Shown here: one piece after another, positions 1-7,308 of the stretch
Layout: every line of letters starts with the position of its first letter
Position numbering within the stretch: position 1 is the first letter of the stretch
DNA from: Streptomyces graminofaciens
GTDB lineage: Bacteria; Actinomycetota; Actinomycetes; Streptomycetales; Streptomycetaceae
NCBI RefSeq assembly: GCF_030294945.1
Contig: NZ_AP018448.1
Span: 10,512,501-10,576,500, forward strand
DNA length: 64,000 nt
Reading direction: 5' to 3'
Made by a program: the position numbers and the translations under genes
The notes under the pieces: model-generated
Seen by the model: the letters and a program-made list of their open reading frames with translations, nothing else
Told to the model about the DNA's origin: nothing
Databases searched by the model: none

Positions 1-710
1 GGGCGCGTAAGCCCGCGGTCCGCAAGGCGATCGCCCAGATCGTCGACCGCCCGGCCCTCGCCCACAACATCTACAAGGACACCGTCGAGCCGCTGTACTC
101 CATGATCCCCCGGGGTCTGGTGGGCCACACCACGGGCTTCTTCGACGACTACGGCGCCCCCAGCGTCTCCAAGGCCAAGAAGCTCCTCACCGACGCGGGC
201 ATCGCCGAAACGGTTCCCCTCACGCTCTGGTACACCTCGGACCGCTACGGCTCCCAGACCAAGCCCGCCTTCGAGGAGCTGAAGCGGCAGCTGGAGAAGT
301 CCGGCCTGTTCAAGGTCACCCTGAAGAGCCGCCCCTGGAAGGACTACGTGGAGGGCTACCAGAAGGGCGAGTACCCCGTGTTCGGGCGCGGCTGGTTCCC
401 CGACTTCAACGACGCCGACAACTTCATCGCGCCCTTCGTGGGCCAGCAGAACGCGCTCGGCACCCCGTACGACACCCCCGAGATCACCGACGAGCTGATC
501 CCGGAGTCGCGCGAGCAGAGCGACCGCGGAGCCGTGGCCAAGGAGTTCGAGAAGGCCCAGCAGATCCTGCTGGACGACGCGCGGCTGATCCCGCTGTGGC
601 AGGGCAAGCAGTACGTGGCGGCCAGCGAGGAGATCGCCGGCCTCGAGAAGGTCATCGACCCGGCGACGATGATGGTGATGTGGGAGCTGTCCCGGAAGAC
701 CAGCTGGTAG
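1..710 (+). CDS. ABC transporter substrate-binding protein, family 5 (3' part only)
   Basis: The reading frame is open from the window edge (first whole codon at base 3) to a TAG at 708-710, so the start lies outside. The visible 235 residues match the C-terminal lobe of extracellular solute-binding proteins of the oligopeptide/nickel type. They show the usual 'RKAIAQIVDR' helix near the beginning, the 'WFPDFNDADNFIAPF' stretch, and the late 'RLIPLWQGKQYVA' strand. Such lipoproteins capture peptides outside the membrane for an ABC importer. The permease and ATPase genes are not in the window. A hairpin terminator follows at 719-747. The ligand cannot be told from this part. Confidence 0.85.
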   Translation, partial: ARKPAVRKAIAQIVDRPALAHNIYKDTVEPLYSMIPRGLVGHTTGFFDDYGAPSVSKAKKLLTDAGIAETVPLTLWYTSDRYGSQTKPAFEELKRQLEKSGLFKVTLKSRPWKDYVEGYQKGEYPVFGRGWFPDFNDADNFIAPFVGQQNALGTPYDTPEITDELIPESREQSDRGAVAKEFEKAQQILLDDARLIPLWQGKQYVAASEEIAGLEKVIDPATMMVMWELSRKTSW

Positions 711-718
711 CCCCGGAC

Positions 719-747
719 CGGCCGTCCGACGACCCACCGGACGGCCG
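719..747 (+). terminator. Hairpin terminator after the binding-protein gene
   Basis: A perfect 10-bp inverted repeat (CGGCCGTCCG / CGGACGGCCG) with a 9-base loop begins 8 bases after the stop codon. It has no U-tract, as is usual for Streptomyces terminators. Confidence 0.6.
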
Positions 748-779
748 ATCCCGCTGGTGGATCGGGGTACCGGCCCCGA

Positions 780-802
780 TTGTCAGTGGGCGCCTGTAGG
801 TT
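780..802 (+). promoter_or_regulatory. RecA-NDp (PafBC-type) DNA-damage promoter upstream of ung
   Basis: The sequence reads TTGTCAGTG, then 8 bases, then TAGGTT. This is an exact fit to the RecA-independent damage promoter of mycobacteria and other actinobacteria (tTGTCRGTg-N8-TAnnnT). It lies about 90 bases before the uracil-DNA glycosylase gene, a DNA-repair gene for which damage induction makes sense. The activity of the site is inferred from the motif only. Confidence 0.65.
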
Positions 803-892
803 CTGTGCTCTGACGGCGGCCGCGCCTCGCGCGGCCGCCCATGGCCGCACGCTGCGCGGCCGTGAAGTGAGCGCACACCGGAGGAAGTTGAC

Positions 893-1576
893 GTGACCGA
901 CATCGCCATGCTGCCCGAGTCCTGGCGCGGGGTCCTGGGGGACGAGCTTCAGCAGCCCTACTTCAAGGAACTCACCGAGTTCGTCGAGGAGGAGCGAGCC
1001 AAAGGTCCCGTCTACCCTCCGCGTGAGCAGGTCTTCGCCGCCCTGGAGGCCACGCCGTACGACCGGGTGAAGGTGCTGATCCTCGGGCAGGACCCCTACC
1101 ACGGCGAGGGCCAGGGGCACGGTCTGTGCTTCTCCGTTCAGCCAGGTGTGAAGACCCCGCCCTCGCTGCGGAACATCTACAAGGAGATGCAGGCCGAGCT
1201 GGGCACACCGATCCCGGACAACGGCTATCTGCTGCCTTGGGCCGAGCAGGGCGTGCTGCTGCTCAACGCGGTCCTGACCGTCCGCTCCGGCGAAGCCAAC
1301 TCGCACAAGGGCAAGGGCTGGGAGAAATTCACGGACGCGGTGATCCGCGCGGTGGCGGACCGCCCCGACCCGGCGGTGTTCGTCCTGTGGGGCAACTACG
1401 CGCAGAAGAAGCTCCCGCTGATCGACGAGGAGCGCCATGTGGTGGTGAAGGGCGCCCACCCCTCACCGCTGTCCGCGAAGAAGTTCTTCGGCTCCAGCCC
1501 CTTCACGCAGATCAACGAGGCGGTGGCCGGCCAGGGCCACGCCCCGATCGACTGGGCCATCCCGAACCTGGGCTGA
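893..1576 (+). CDS. ung: Uracil-DNA glycosylase, family 1
   Basis: This enzyme removes uracil from DNA as the first step of base-excision repair in the cytoplasm. The 227-residue protein carries the water-activating motif GQDPYH at residues 65-70 (catalytic Asp67) and the DNA-intercalation loop HPSPLSA starting at His189, both intact, at normal family length. The GTG start at 893 is chosen because GGAGGAAG lies just upstream. A damage-type promoter motif lies at 780-802, and a strong palindromic terminator follows at 1588-1623, so the gene looks monocistronic. Streptomyces often carry two ung paralogues; whether this is the main one cannot be said. Confidence 0.97.
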   Translation: MTDIAMLPESWRGVLGDELQQPYFKELTEFVEEERAKGPVYPPREQVFAALEATPYDRVKVLILGQDPYHGEGQGHGLCFSVQPGVKTPPSLRNIYKEMQAELGTPIPDNGYLLPWAEQGVLLLNAVLTVRSGEANSHKGKGWEKFTDAVIRAVADRPDPAVFVLWGNYAQKKLPLIDEERHVVVKGAHPSPLSAKKFFGSSPFTQINEAVAGQGHAPIDWAIPNLG

Positions 1577-1587
1577 GCCGGTCCTTG

Positions 1588-1623
1588 CCGTACGGCTGTG
1601 GGGGCGCCCCCACAGCCGTACGG
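1588..1623 (+). terminator. Long palindromic terminator after ung
   Basis: A perfect 36-base palindrome (two 18-base arms beginning CCGTACGGCTGTGGGGGC) starts 11 bases after the ung stop codon. It separates ung from the next gene, which has its own promoter motif. Confidence 0.75.
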
Positions 1624-1639
1624 AGCCGCCTGACCGCGA

Positions 1640-1662
1640 TTGTCAGCGCCTGCCCTTAGCGT
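1640..1662 (+). promoter_or_regulatory. RecA-NDp-like promoter upstream of the helical-repeat gene
   Basis: The sequence reads TTGTCAGCG, 8 bases, TAGCGT. It differs from the damage-promoter consensus at one position (C for T in the TTGTCRGTG part). It closely resembles the element 860 bases upstream at ung, suggesting that the two neighbouring genes share damage-dependent control. Confidence 0.5.
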
Positions 1663-1697
1663 CATGGGGGACAGGGGTGACGAGAGCGGAGGACGCG

Positions 1698-2291
1698 GTG
1701 ACGGAGCGACAGGTACAGGCGGCGCCGGACGCCATGATGACCCGGATCGGACAGGCGGTCATGCTGCACCACGGCGGTGACCGCGAGGAGGCCCGGGACC
1801 GCTTCCTGAGACTGTGGGCGGAGATCGGCGAGGACGGCGACGCGCTCCACCGCTGCACATTGGCGCACTACATGGCGGACACGCAGGACGACGCCGGTGA
1901 CGAACTCGCCTGGGACCTCAGGGCCTTGTCGGCGGCGGAGGAGCTGACCGACGGGCGGGTGGCGGACCACCATCAGGGGCTCGCGGTCCGTGCCTTCTAC
2001 CCGTCGCTGCATCTGAACCTCGCCGCCGACTATGTGAAGCTCGACCGCCGCGGCGCCGCACGCAGCCACCTGGACCTGGCCCGAGGCGCGCTCGACGCCC
2101 TGGGCGAGGACACCTACGGCGACGGCATCCGCTCGGCCCTCGGCCGCCTGGAGCTCCAGCTGGACGGGCTCGACGACGCCGACGGTCTTGAGGGATTCGA
2201 GAGATCCGAGGGTTTTGGCGGCTTCGAGGACCGGGCTGAGCCGGGTCCCTCCGGAGGGGAGATGCCGGGGCCGCCGAGGCAGCGGCCCTAG
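1698..2291 (+). CDS. Helical-repeat (TPR-like) protein of unknown function
   Basis: The protein (197 residues from the chosen start) is largely alpha-helical, with paired helices of TPR type, for example the segments around 'HHGGDREEARDRFLRLWAEIG' and 'RGAARSHLDLARGALDALG'. It has no signal peptide or membrane segment and is likely cytoplasmic. The C-terminal 30 residues are Gly/Glu rich and probably disordered. GTG 1698 is preferred because GGAGG sits 5 bases upstream; GTG 1677 in the same frame is an alternative. Its promoter motif resembles that of ung, which hints at a stress role, but no enzymatic function is visible. Confidence 0.75.
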   Translation: MTERQVQAAPDAMMTRIGQAVMLHHGGDREEARDRFLRLWAEIGEDGDALHRCTLAHYMADTQDDAGDELAWDLRALSAAEELTDGRVADHHQGLAVRAFYPSLHLNLAADYVKLDRRGAARSHLDLARGALDALGEDTYGDGIRSALGRLELQLDGLDDADGLEGFERSEGFGGFEDRAEPGPSGGEMPGPPRQRP

Positions 2292-2346
2292 CGGTGGTCC
2301 TGGAGGCCTTCGCGGTGGTCTTTCGCCGGGGCGCGCCCTTCGCGGG

Positions 2347-2880
2347 TCAGTGGCCGTAGACGTCCTTGCAGATGACCGCCTGCGGGGTGTCCTTGCCCCA
2401 GCCCCCGTACTTGTGGCCGAGGGCGCACACGTTCCCCTTCTTCGCGGGGGCCTGCGGCGGGTTCTGCGGCAGTGCCTCGGAGACGGGCGGGACCTCCACC
2501 TCGGGCGGGGACACGGGTGGGTGGTGCGGCCGGGGGCGATCGGGGCGGTCCGGGCTGCCAGGAGGGCCGGGGCGCTCGGTGCGCCGGCGGGGCACGGCCG
2601 GCGTGGGGGAGACGGCGGGAGTCGACGCGGCGGGCGTGGCGGCCGCGGACACGGACGGGGTGGGCCGACGCGGAGGCCCGATCAGCTCCAGAGCCTCGCG
2701 CGCCGGGGCCTGCACGATCTGCGTCTCGGAGCTGCCGTCCGGGTGGGGTTCGGGTGCGGACGGCACGGACGGAGCGGGCGGCGGGCCCGGAGTGGTCGGG
2801 TGCTCCGTGGTCACACAGCCGGTGAGGGCCGATACGGCCACGGTGACCAGGAGCGTTGCGGTGGTGGTCGTTCGATGCAC
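2347..2880 (-). CDS. Small proline-rich lipoprotein
   Basis: From GTG 2880 the protein begins with a hydrophobic signal peptide ending in a lipobox (SALTGC, Cys about residue 21), so it should be lipid-anchored outside the membrane. A long Pro/Ser/Thr/Arg-rich linker follows, then a short conserved-looking end with two cysteines (GNVCALGHKYGGWG...VICKDVYGH) that could form a disulphide. A longer in-frame start at 2943 would put an implausible stretch before the signal peptide. Function is unknown; proteins of this plan occur widely in Streptomyces. Confidence 0.75.
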   Translation of the reverse strand: MHRTTTTATLLVTVAVSALTGCVTTEHPTTPGPPPAPSVPSAPEPHPDGSSETQIVQAPAREALELIGPPRRPTPSVSAAATPAASTPAVSPTPAVPRRRTERPGPPGSPDRPDRPRPHHPPVSPPEVEVPPVSEALPQNPPQAPAKKGNVCALGHKYGGWGKDTPQAVICKDVYGH

Positions 2881-3020
2881 CCGCTCAACTCTGCTGTGTC
2901 CGGGCCGCTTTGGGGAGGGGGCAGGCGAAGGATGCGCCCACACGGGTGACGCACGGCTTCGCCTGCGACGTCCGGCCGCTCAGTTCCGCGGCTCCGGTCG
3001 GCGCGGAGCCGGGCCGGGGC

Positions 3021-3533
3021 TCATTCGCCGGTCGTGCCGTCTATGAGTTCCCGCAGCAGATCGGCGTGGCCGTTGTGGCGGGCGTACTCCTCGATCATGT
3101 GGGTGTAGATCCAGCGCAGGGTGAAGGATTCGCCGCTGGACTTCCTCTTGTTCGCGCTGAGGTCGTCCAGGGCGAGGGGCGCCGCGTTGCTCCGGGCGGC
3201 GTCGATCTCGGCCTGCCAGGCCGTGTAGGTGCTCTCCCAGGTGTCCTGCTCGGTCGGGTGGAAGTCCCCGTCCGGGTCCTCGTCGGTCCAGAACAGGTTG
3301 CCGGGGCTGTTGTCCACCAGCATGTGGCGGAACCACCATCGCTCCACCTCCGCCATGTGCCGTACGAGGCCGAGCAGGGTGAGCCCGGAGGGCGGCACCG
3401 CGGCGGTCCGGAGCTGGGCGTCGGTCAGGCCCTCGCACTTCATGTGCAGGGTCTGGCGGTGGTAGTCGAGGAACCCCTCCAGAGTGGCGCGTTCGTCGGC
3501 GGTGGTGGAGGGCTCGGTGCGCTTGATCGTCAT
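3021..3533 (-). CDS. DinB/DUF664-family protein
   Basis: A four-helix-bundle protein of the DinB superfamily, subgroup DUF664 (about 170 residues). The pattern of spaced histidines expected for the metal site is present: 'LLGLVRHMAEVERWW' in the middle and 'TLRWIYTHMIEEYARHNGHADLLRE' near the end. The exact reaction is unknown; some relatives are mycothiol-dependent transferases. The chosen start is ATG 3533 (MTIKRTEP); ATG 3569 is an in-frame alternative and neither has a strong ribosome site. It is divergent from the oxidoreductase gene at 3640. Confidence 0.85.
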   Translation of the reverse strand: MTIKRTEPSTTADERATLEGFLDYHRQTLHMKCEGLTDAQLRTAAVPPSGLTLLGLVRHMAEVERWWFRHMLVDNSPGNLFWTDEDPDGDFHPTEQDTWESTYTAWQAEIDAARSNAAPLALDDLSANKRKSSGESFTLRWIYTHMIEEYARHNGHADLLRELIDGTTGE

Positions 3534-3639
3534 GGAGTGCAGTCTCACGTACTCCGATGGCGGCGTCATGTCATTTTGCGGCGCGGCCGTATGCTGCCGA
3601 CGAGGTACACGTCAGCACGTCGTAGACGGGAGAACCCCT

Positions 3640-4551
3640 GTGAAGGTCGGCTGCATCGGGCTCGGAGACATCGCGACGAAGGCGTATCTGCCGGTGCTCG
3701 GTACCCAGCCGGGGGTCGAACTGCATGTGCAGACGCGGACGCCCGCGACGCTCACCCGGGTCGCCGACAGCCTCCACCTCCCGGAAGGGCAGCGGCACGC
3801 CGATCTCGACGCGCTGGTCGCCCAGGACCTCGACGCGGCCTTCGTGCACGCCTCCACCAACGCCCATCCGGAGATCGTCGAGCGGCTGTTGGCGGCGGGC
3901 GTGGCGACGTACGTCGACAAGCCGCTCGCGTACGAACTCGCCGACTCGGAACGGCTCGTGCGGCTCGCCGAGCAGCGCGGTGTCGGGCTGGCCGTGGGCT
4001 TCAACCGACGGTACGCGCCCGGGTACGCGCAGTGCGCGGACCATCCGCGCGAGCTGATCGTGATGCAGAAGAACCGCATCGGCCTGCCCGAGCGACCGCG
4101 CACGATGATCCTCGACGACTTCATCCATGTCGTGGACACCCTGCGGTTCCTGGTGCCGGGGCCGGTCGACGACGTGACCGTGCGGGCCCGCGTCGAGAGC
4201 GGGCTGCTGCACCACGTCGTCCTTCAGCTGTCCGGGGCCGGTTTCACCGCGCTCGGCATCATGAACCGGCTGAGCGGCTCGGCGGAGGAGATCCTGGAGG
4301 TCTCCGGGCAGGACACCAAACGGCAGGTCGTCAACCTCGCCGAGGTCATCGACCACAAGGGCCAGCCCTCCACGAGGCGGCGCGGCGACTGGGTGCCGGT
4401 GGCCCGGCAGCGCGGCATCGAGCAGGCGGTGCTCGTCTTCCTCGACGCCGTCCGCGCGGGCAGGACGCTCAGCGCACGGGACGCGCTGGCGACTCACGAG
4501 TTGTGCGAGCGGGTGGTACACGCGGTGGAGGGCCGGGCAGGTCGCGCCTGA
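3640..4551 (+). CDS. Gfo/Idh/MocA-family oxidoreductase
   Basis: NAD(P)-dependent dehydrogenase of 303 residues. The Rossmann motif GCIGLGDIA is at the N-terminus, and the family lysine motif (E/D)KPLA appears as 'YVDKPLAYE'. The C-terminal half is the substrate-binding domain, shorter than in most sugar dehydrogenases. GTG 3640 is chosen because GGGAGAA precedes it; the open frame upstream is not homologous. The 3' end overlaps the convergent lnt gene by 83 bases. Substrate is not predictable; sugars or sugar-like cyclitols are typical for the family. Confidence 0.85.
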   Translation: MKVGCIGLGDIATKAYLPVLGTQPGVELHVQTRTPATLTRVADSLHLPEGQRHADLDALVAQDLDAAFVHASTNAHPEIVERLLAAGVATYVDKPLAYELADSERLVRLAEQRGVGLAVGFNRRYAPGYAQCADHPRELIVMQKNRIGLPERPRTMILDDFIHVVDTLRFLVPGPVDDVTVRARVESGLLHHVVLQLSGAGFTALGIMNRLSGSAEEILEVSGQDTKRQVVNLAEVIDHKGQPSTRRRGDWVPVARQRGIEQAVLVFLDAVRAGRTLSARDALATHELCERVVHAVEGRAGRA

Positions 4552-6037
4552 CGCGGACGGCCCGTCCGCCCTCTACGGCGCCCAGCGCGAGCAGCACCAG
4601 CAGCGCCGCGTGCACCGGCCAGTCGCCGAAGCGGACGTACGGCGTCGTCCCGCTCGCCAGCGGTACCTCGTACACCGCTGTCGTGCTCGCGTCCGTGCCC
4701 AGCCAGGAGCCGACGCGCTCGCCGCTCGGGCCGTAGACCGCGGAGACGCCGGTGAGCGTGGCGTGGACCATCGGGCGGCCGGTCTCGGCGGCCCGCAGCG
4801 CGGCCAGCGAGGCGTGCTGCTCCGGCGCCCAGCTCTGCTGGAACGTCGAGGTCGACGACTGGGCGAGCAGCAACTCGGCGCCGTCCCGGACGAGATGGCG
4901 GCTCATGTCGGGGAACGCGGTCTCGAAGCAGACCATGGGGCCGACGCGCAGTCCGCCGCCGCCGTCCATGACCACCTGCTCGGTGCCCCGCCTGCGGTCC
5001 TCGCCGGCCGCCTTGCCGACCGAGGTCGCCCAGCCGAGCAGCGACCGCGCCGGGATGTACTCGCCGAAGGGAACCAGCCGCATCTTGTCGTACCGGTCGC
5101 CGGTCGGGCCGTCGGGGCCGACGAGCACCGAACTCTTGTAGATGCCGGGGCGGTCGGAGCGGCGGGCGTCGACGTTGACGAGGATGTTCGCGCCCGTCTC
5201 GCGGGACAGCGCGGCGATGCGGTCGGCGAGATCGGGGCGGTCGGCCAGGTCGTAGCCGACGCTGCTCTCGCCCCACACGATCAAGTCCAGGTTCTTTCCG
5301 ACGAGCCCGTGGGTGAGCGCCTCCTCGCGGGCGAACCGGTTGTCGGGGCCCTGGGTGACACCGGGCTGAACGACGGCGATCCGGGCCTCGCCGTCCACCT
5401 CCGGGCGCGGCGACCACACCCAGGCGGCCGAGGTCGCGGTCGCCGTCGCGACCAGTCCGGCGATCGCGGGGACCCGGGCCCGCCGTACGGCGACGAGCAC
5501 GGCGACCGCGACATTGACGGCGACGACCAGGAGGCTGACCAGCCAGACCCCGCCGACCGAGGCCAGCCGCAGCGCGGGCTCCACCTCCCACTGGCTCGAC
5601 CCCAGCAGCCCCCAGGGGCCGCCGAGCCCCTGCCAGGAGCGGATCAGCTCGATCGCGAGCCAGCCCGACGGAAGGACCAGCAGCGCGGCGGCGACCCGCC
5701 GGAGCGAGGGCGAACCGGCCAGGAACCGGCGCACCAGGCAGGCCCAGGGCGCCCAGAGCGCGCCGAGCAGGCCGGCGATGACGAAGATGAAGACATGCAG
5801 GTTCGGCAGCAGCCAGTGGTGCATGGCCAGCATGAACCCGAAGCCGCCGAGCCAGCCGTCGTAGGCCGCCCGGCGGCCGGTCGGGGCCGTGCGGATCAGC
5901 AGGATCCAGGGCACCAGGGCCACGTACGCGAACCACCACAGCGACGGCGCCGGGAACGCGAGCACGGGCAGCGCACCGGCCACGGCGGCGGCGACACGGC
6001 GCCGCCATGGGGAGGCGAGCCAGTCCGGCGTTTCCAT
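4469..6037 (-). CDS. lnt: Apolipoprotein N-acyltransferase
   Basis: Integral-membrane enzyme that adds the third acyl chain to lipoproteins. The 522-residue protein starts with a block of about six hydrophobic segments (to about residue 205). A nitrilase-like catalytic domain follows with the triad Glu ('VWGESS'), Lys ('YDKMRLVPFGEY') and Cys ('MVCFETAFPD'). A last membrane helix (WPVHAALLVLLALGAV) and a Pro/Arg-rich tail close it. Streptomyces usually carry two Lnt paralogues; this has the full catalytic set. The last 83 bases are shared with the opposing oxidoreductase gene. Confidence 0.93.
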   Translation of the reverse strand: METPDWLASPWRRRVAAAVAGALPVLAFPAPSLWWFAYVALVPWILLIRTAPTGRRAAYDGWLGGFGFMLAMHHWLLPNLHVFIFVIAGLLGALWAPWACLVRRFLAGSPSLRRVAAALLVLPSGWLAIELIRSWQGLGGPWGLLGSSQWEVEPALRLASVGGVWLVSLLVVAVNVAVAVLVAVRRARVPAIAGLVATATATSAAWVWSPRPEVDGEARIAVVQPGVTQGPDNRFAREEALTHGLVGKNLDLIVWGESSVGYDLADRPDLADRIAALSRETGANILVNVDARRSDRPGIYKSSVLVGPDGPTGDRYDKMRLVPFGEYIPARSLLGWATSVGKAAGEDRRRGTEQVVMDGGGGLRVGPMVCFETAFPDMSRHLVRDGAELLLAQSSTSTFQQSWAPEQHASLAALRAAETGRPMVHATLTGVSAVYGPSGERVGSWLGTDASTTAVYEVPLASGTTPYVRFGDWPVHAALLVLLALGAVEGGRAVRVRRDLPGPPPRVPPARTTRESPARPVR

Positions 6038-6177
6038 ACAGCGCCTCCCTCCCCGGTGGTGCGTGCCTCCAGTGTGCGCGCCGGGGACGATCTCCGACAG
6101 GGGGCGTCAGGCGGGGTGTCGAGCGGGGTGGTCGTCGGGACCTAGGGGTGGAACCCGGGCCGGTGTCAGGCCGCTGG

Positions 6178-6666
6178 TCAGGGTTGTGGCGTTCGAGGAA
6201 CGCGACGCTTCGGGGAGCGACGCCATTTCTCCTCGACCACGACCTCGCGCAGCCGCCAGCCGTCGTGGGTCCGGACGAGGGCGAAGGCGTAACGGCCGCC
6301 GGACACGAGGTCGGGGCCCATGGGACCGTCGTCGTTCTCCGTGAACCGCATGGGGTTGATGTAGTCCGCCTGGACCTGGGCGGTGTCGCCGGTGTCCTGC
6401 TCCAGGAGCCCGAACCGCACCCGTCGGTTGACGATCAGATGCTGCCGCATCGGGAACATCTCCATGCTCCGGGCCAGCCATCCGGCGACCTGGCTGGCCT
6501 CCCCCTCGATACCGCCGGCCGAGCGGTAGTCCGCACGCCCCTCCGGGGCGAACAGTCCTCGGTACGCCTGCCAGTCGCCGTCGTCCACGGCCACGGCGTA
6601 CTCGGTGATCAGGCCGTCGACGGCGAGCCGGTCCATCACGGTCGCGAGCTCCACACGCTGCGTCAT
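6178..6666 (-). CDS. SnoaL-like (nuclear transport factor 2 fold) protein
   Basis: A 162-residue protein of the NTF2-like superfamily. It opens with the typical helix 'VMDRLAVDGLITEYAVAVDDGDWQAYRGLFAPEGRADYR', shown here only in outline, and ends with the barrel strand 'GWRLREVVVEEKWR'. Such proteins act as small isomerases, hydratases or ring-hydroxylating dioxygenase partners; no catalytic set singles out one reaction. ATG 6666 is chosen over an upstream in-frame start at 6888 because homology begins at MTQRVELATV. It is divergent from the split DUF4291 gene. Confidence 0.75.
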   Translation of the reverse strand: MTQRVELATVMDRLAVDGLITEYAVAVDDGDWQAYRGLFAPEGRADYRSAGGIEGEASQVAGWLARSMEMFPMRQHLIVNRRVRFGLLEQDTGDTAQVQADYINPMRFTENDDGPMGPDLVSGGRYAFALVRTHDGWRLREVVVEEKWRRSPKRRVPRTPQP

Positions 6667-6769
6667 CGGCTCAGTGTTGGGGCAGGGGAGGGGCCACGCC
6701 AAGGGGTGTGCAGGGGGATCAGGGATATTGGGTGGCTCGCGAGCGCTCCGGTGATCGAATCTGTCCCCC

Positions 6770-6979
6770 GTGAGTGAAAGAGAAGTCGACAACGACAACA
6801 AGCACGACAGCGGGATGGCCGACGACAACGAACCGGTGGCGGAGCCCAAGTTCCGTGTCCGCGCCCGGTATACGGAGTCCACGGTCACCGTGTATCAGGC
6901 GTACCGCCCCGAGATCGGCGGCCCGGCCGCGCGGGAGGGCCGGTTCCCGGCGGCCTGGAAGCGGGACCGGATGACCTGG
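6770..6979 (+). pseudogene. DUF4291 gene, 5' fragment (split by insertion)
   Basis: The N-terminal third of a DUF4291 protein. After a charged leader it reads 'TESTVTVYQAYRPEIGGPAA' and '...AAWKRDRMTW', parallel to residues 14-50 of the intact paralogue at 8769-9362. Homology stops after the codons for Met-Thr-Trp (ATGACCTGG, 6971-6979), exactly where site J1 begins. The frame continues through unrelated sequence to 7228, so a hybrid peptide could still be made. The missing two thirds lie at 11478-11931 in the same orientation, so removing the DNA between would restore the gene. The start is GTG 6770 or ATG 6815. DUF4291 has no established biochemical role. Confidence 0.85.
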
Positions 6980-6980
6980 G

Positions 6981-7002
6981 TCATCAAGCCGCGTTCACAG
7001 CC
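6981..7002 (+). repeat. Insertion boundary site J1 (right half-site)
   Basis: TCATCAAGCCGCGTTCACAG followed by CC, joined directly to the DUF4291 codons ATGACCTGG plus one G. It equals, with few changes, the 3' arm of the complete site J2 (TCAAGCAGCGTTCACAGACC). Confidence 0.7.
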
Positions 7003-7308
7003 TGCAGGGGCGCGCCGGGACGGGGCAAGCCGAGTGACCCGTTCGAGCGCGGTCCAGCGTCGAAGAACGAACCATCGCCGTCCCACCCCCGGGAAGCAGG
7101 TGTGCTCGGCCGTGCCGCTGATGCCGCCGACGGCCGTCAGGCCCGATCACGGTCGCCCCGGCCCGTGGCCGACGGCTCGGCGGACATGGCAGACGGGAGG
7201 CATTCACCTCACTGGGACACTTGGGTGATGAGGTGCGAGGAGTTTGCCGCGCTCGGCACTCACCACCCCCGCAGGAGATAATGAGGGTTCGCCGCGGTAG
7301 GTGAGGTG
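7003..7308. other. Cassette leader without a recognised gene
   Basis: About 300 bases between site J1 and the GNAT-AAA+ gene. No coding frame with recognisable protein is seen. Near its end a good ribosome site (GCAGGAG) precedes a seven-codon ORF at 7281-7304 (MRVRRGR), which ends just before the large gene and could act as a leader peptide. Confidence 0.4.
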
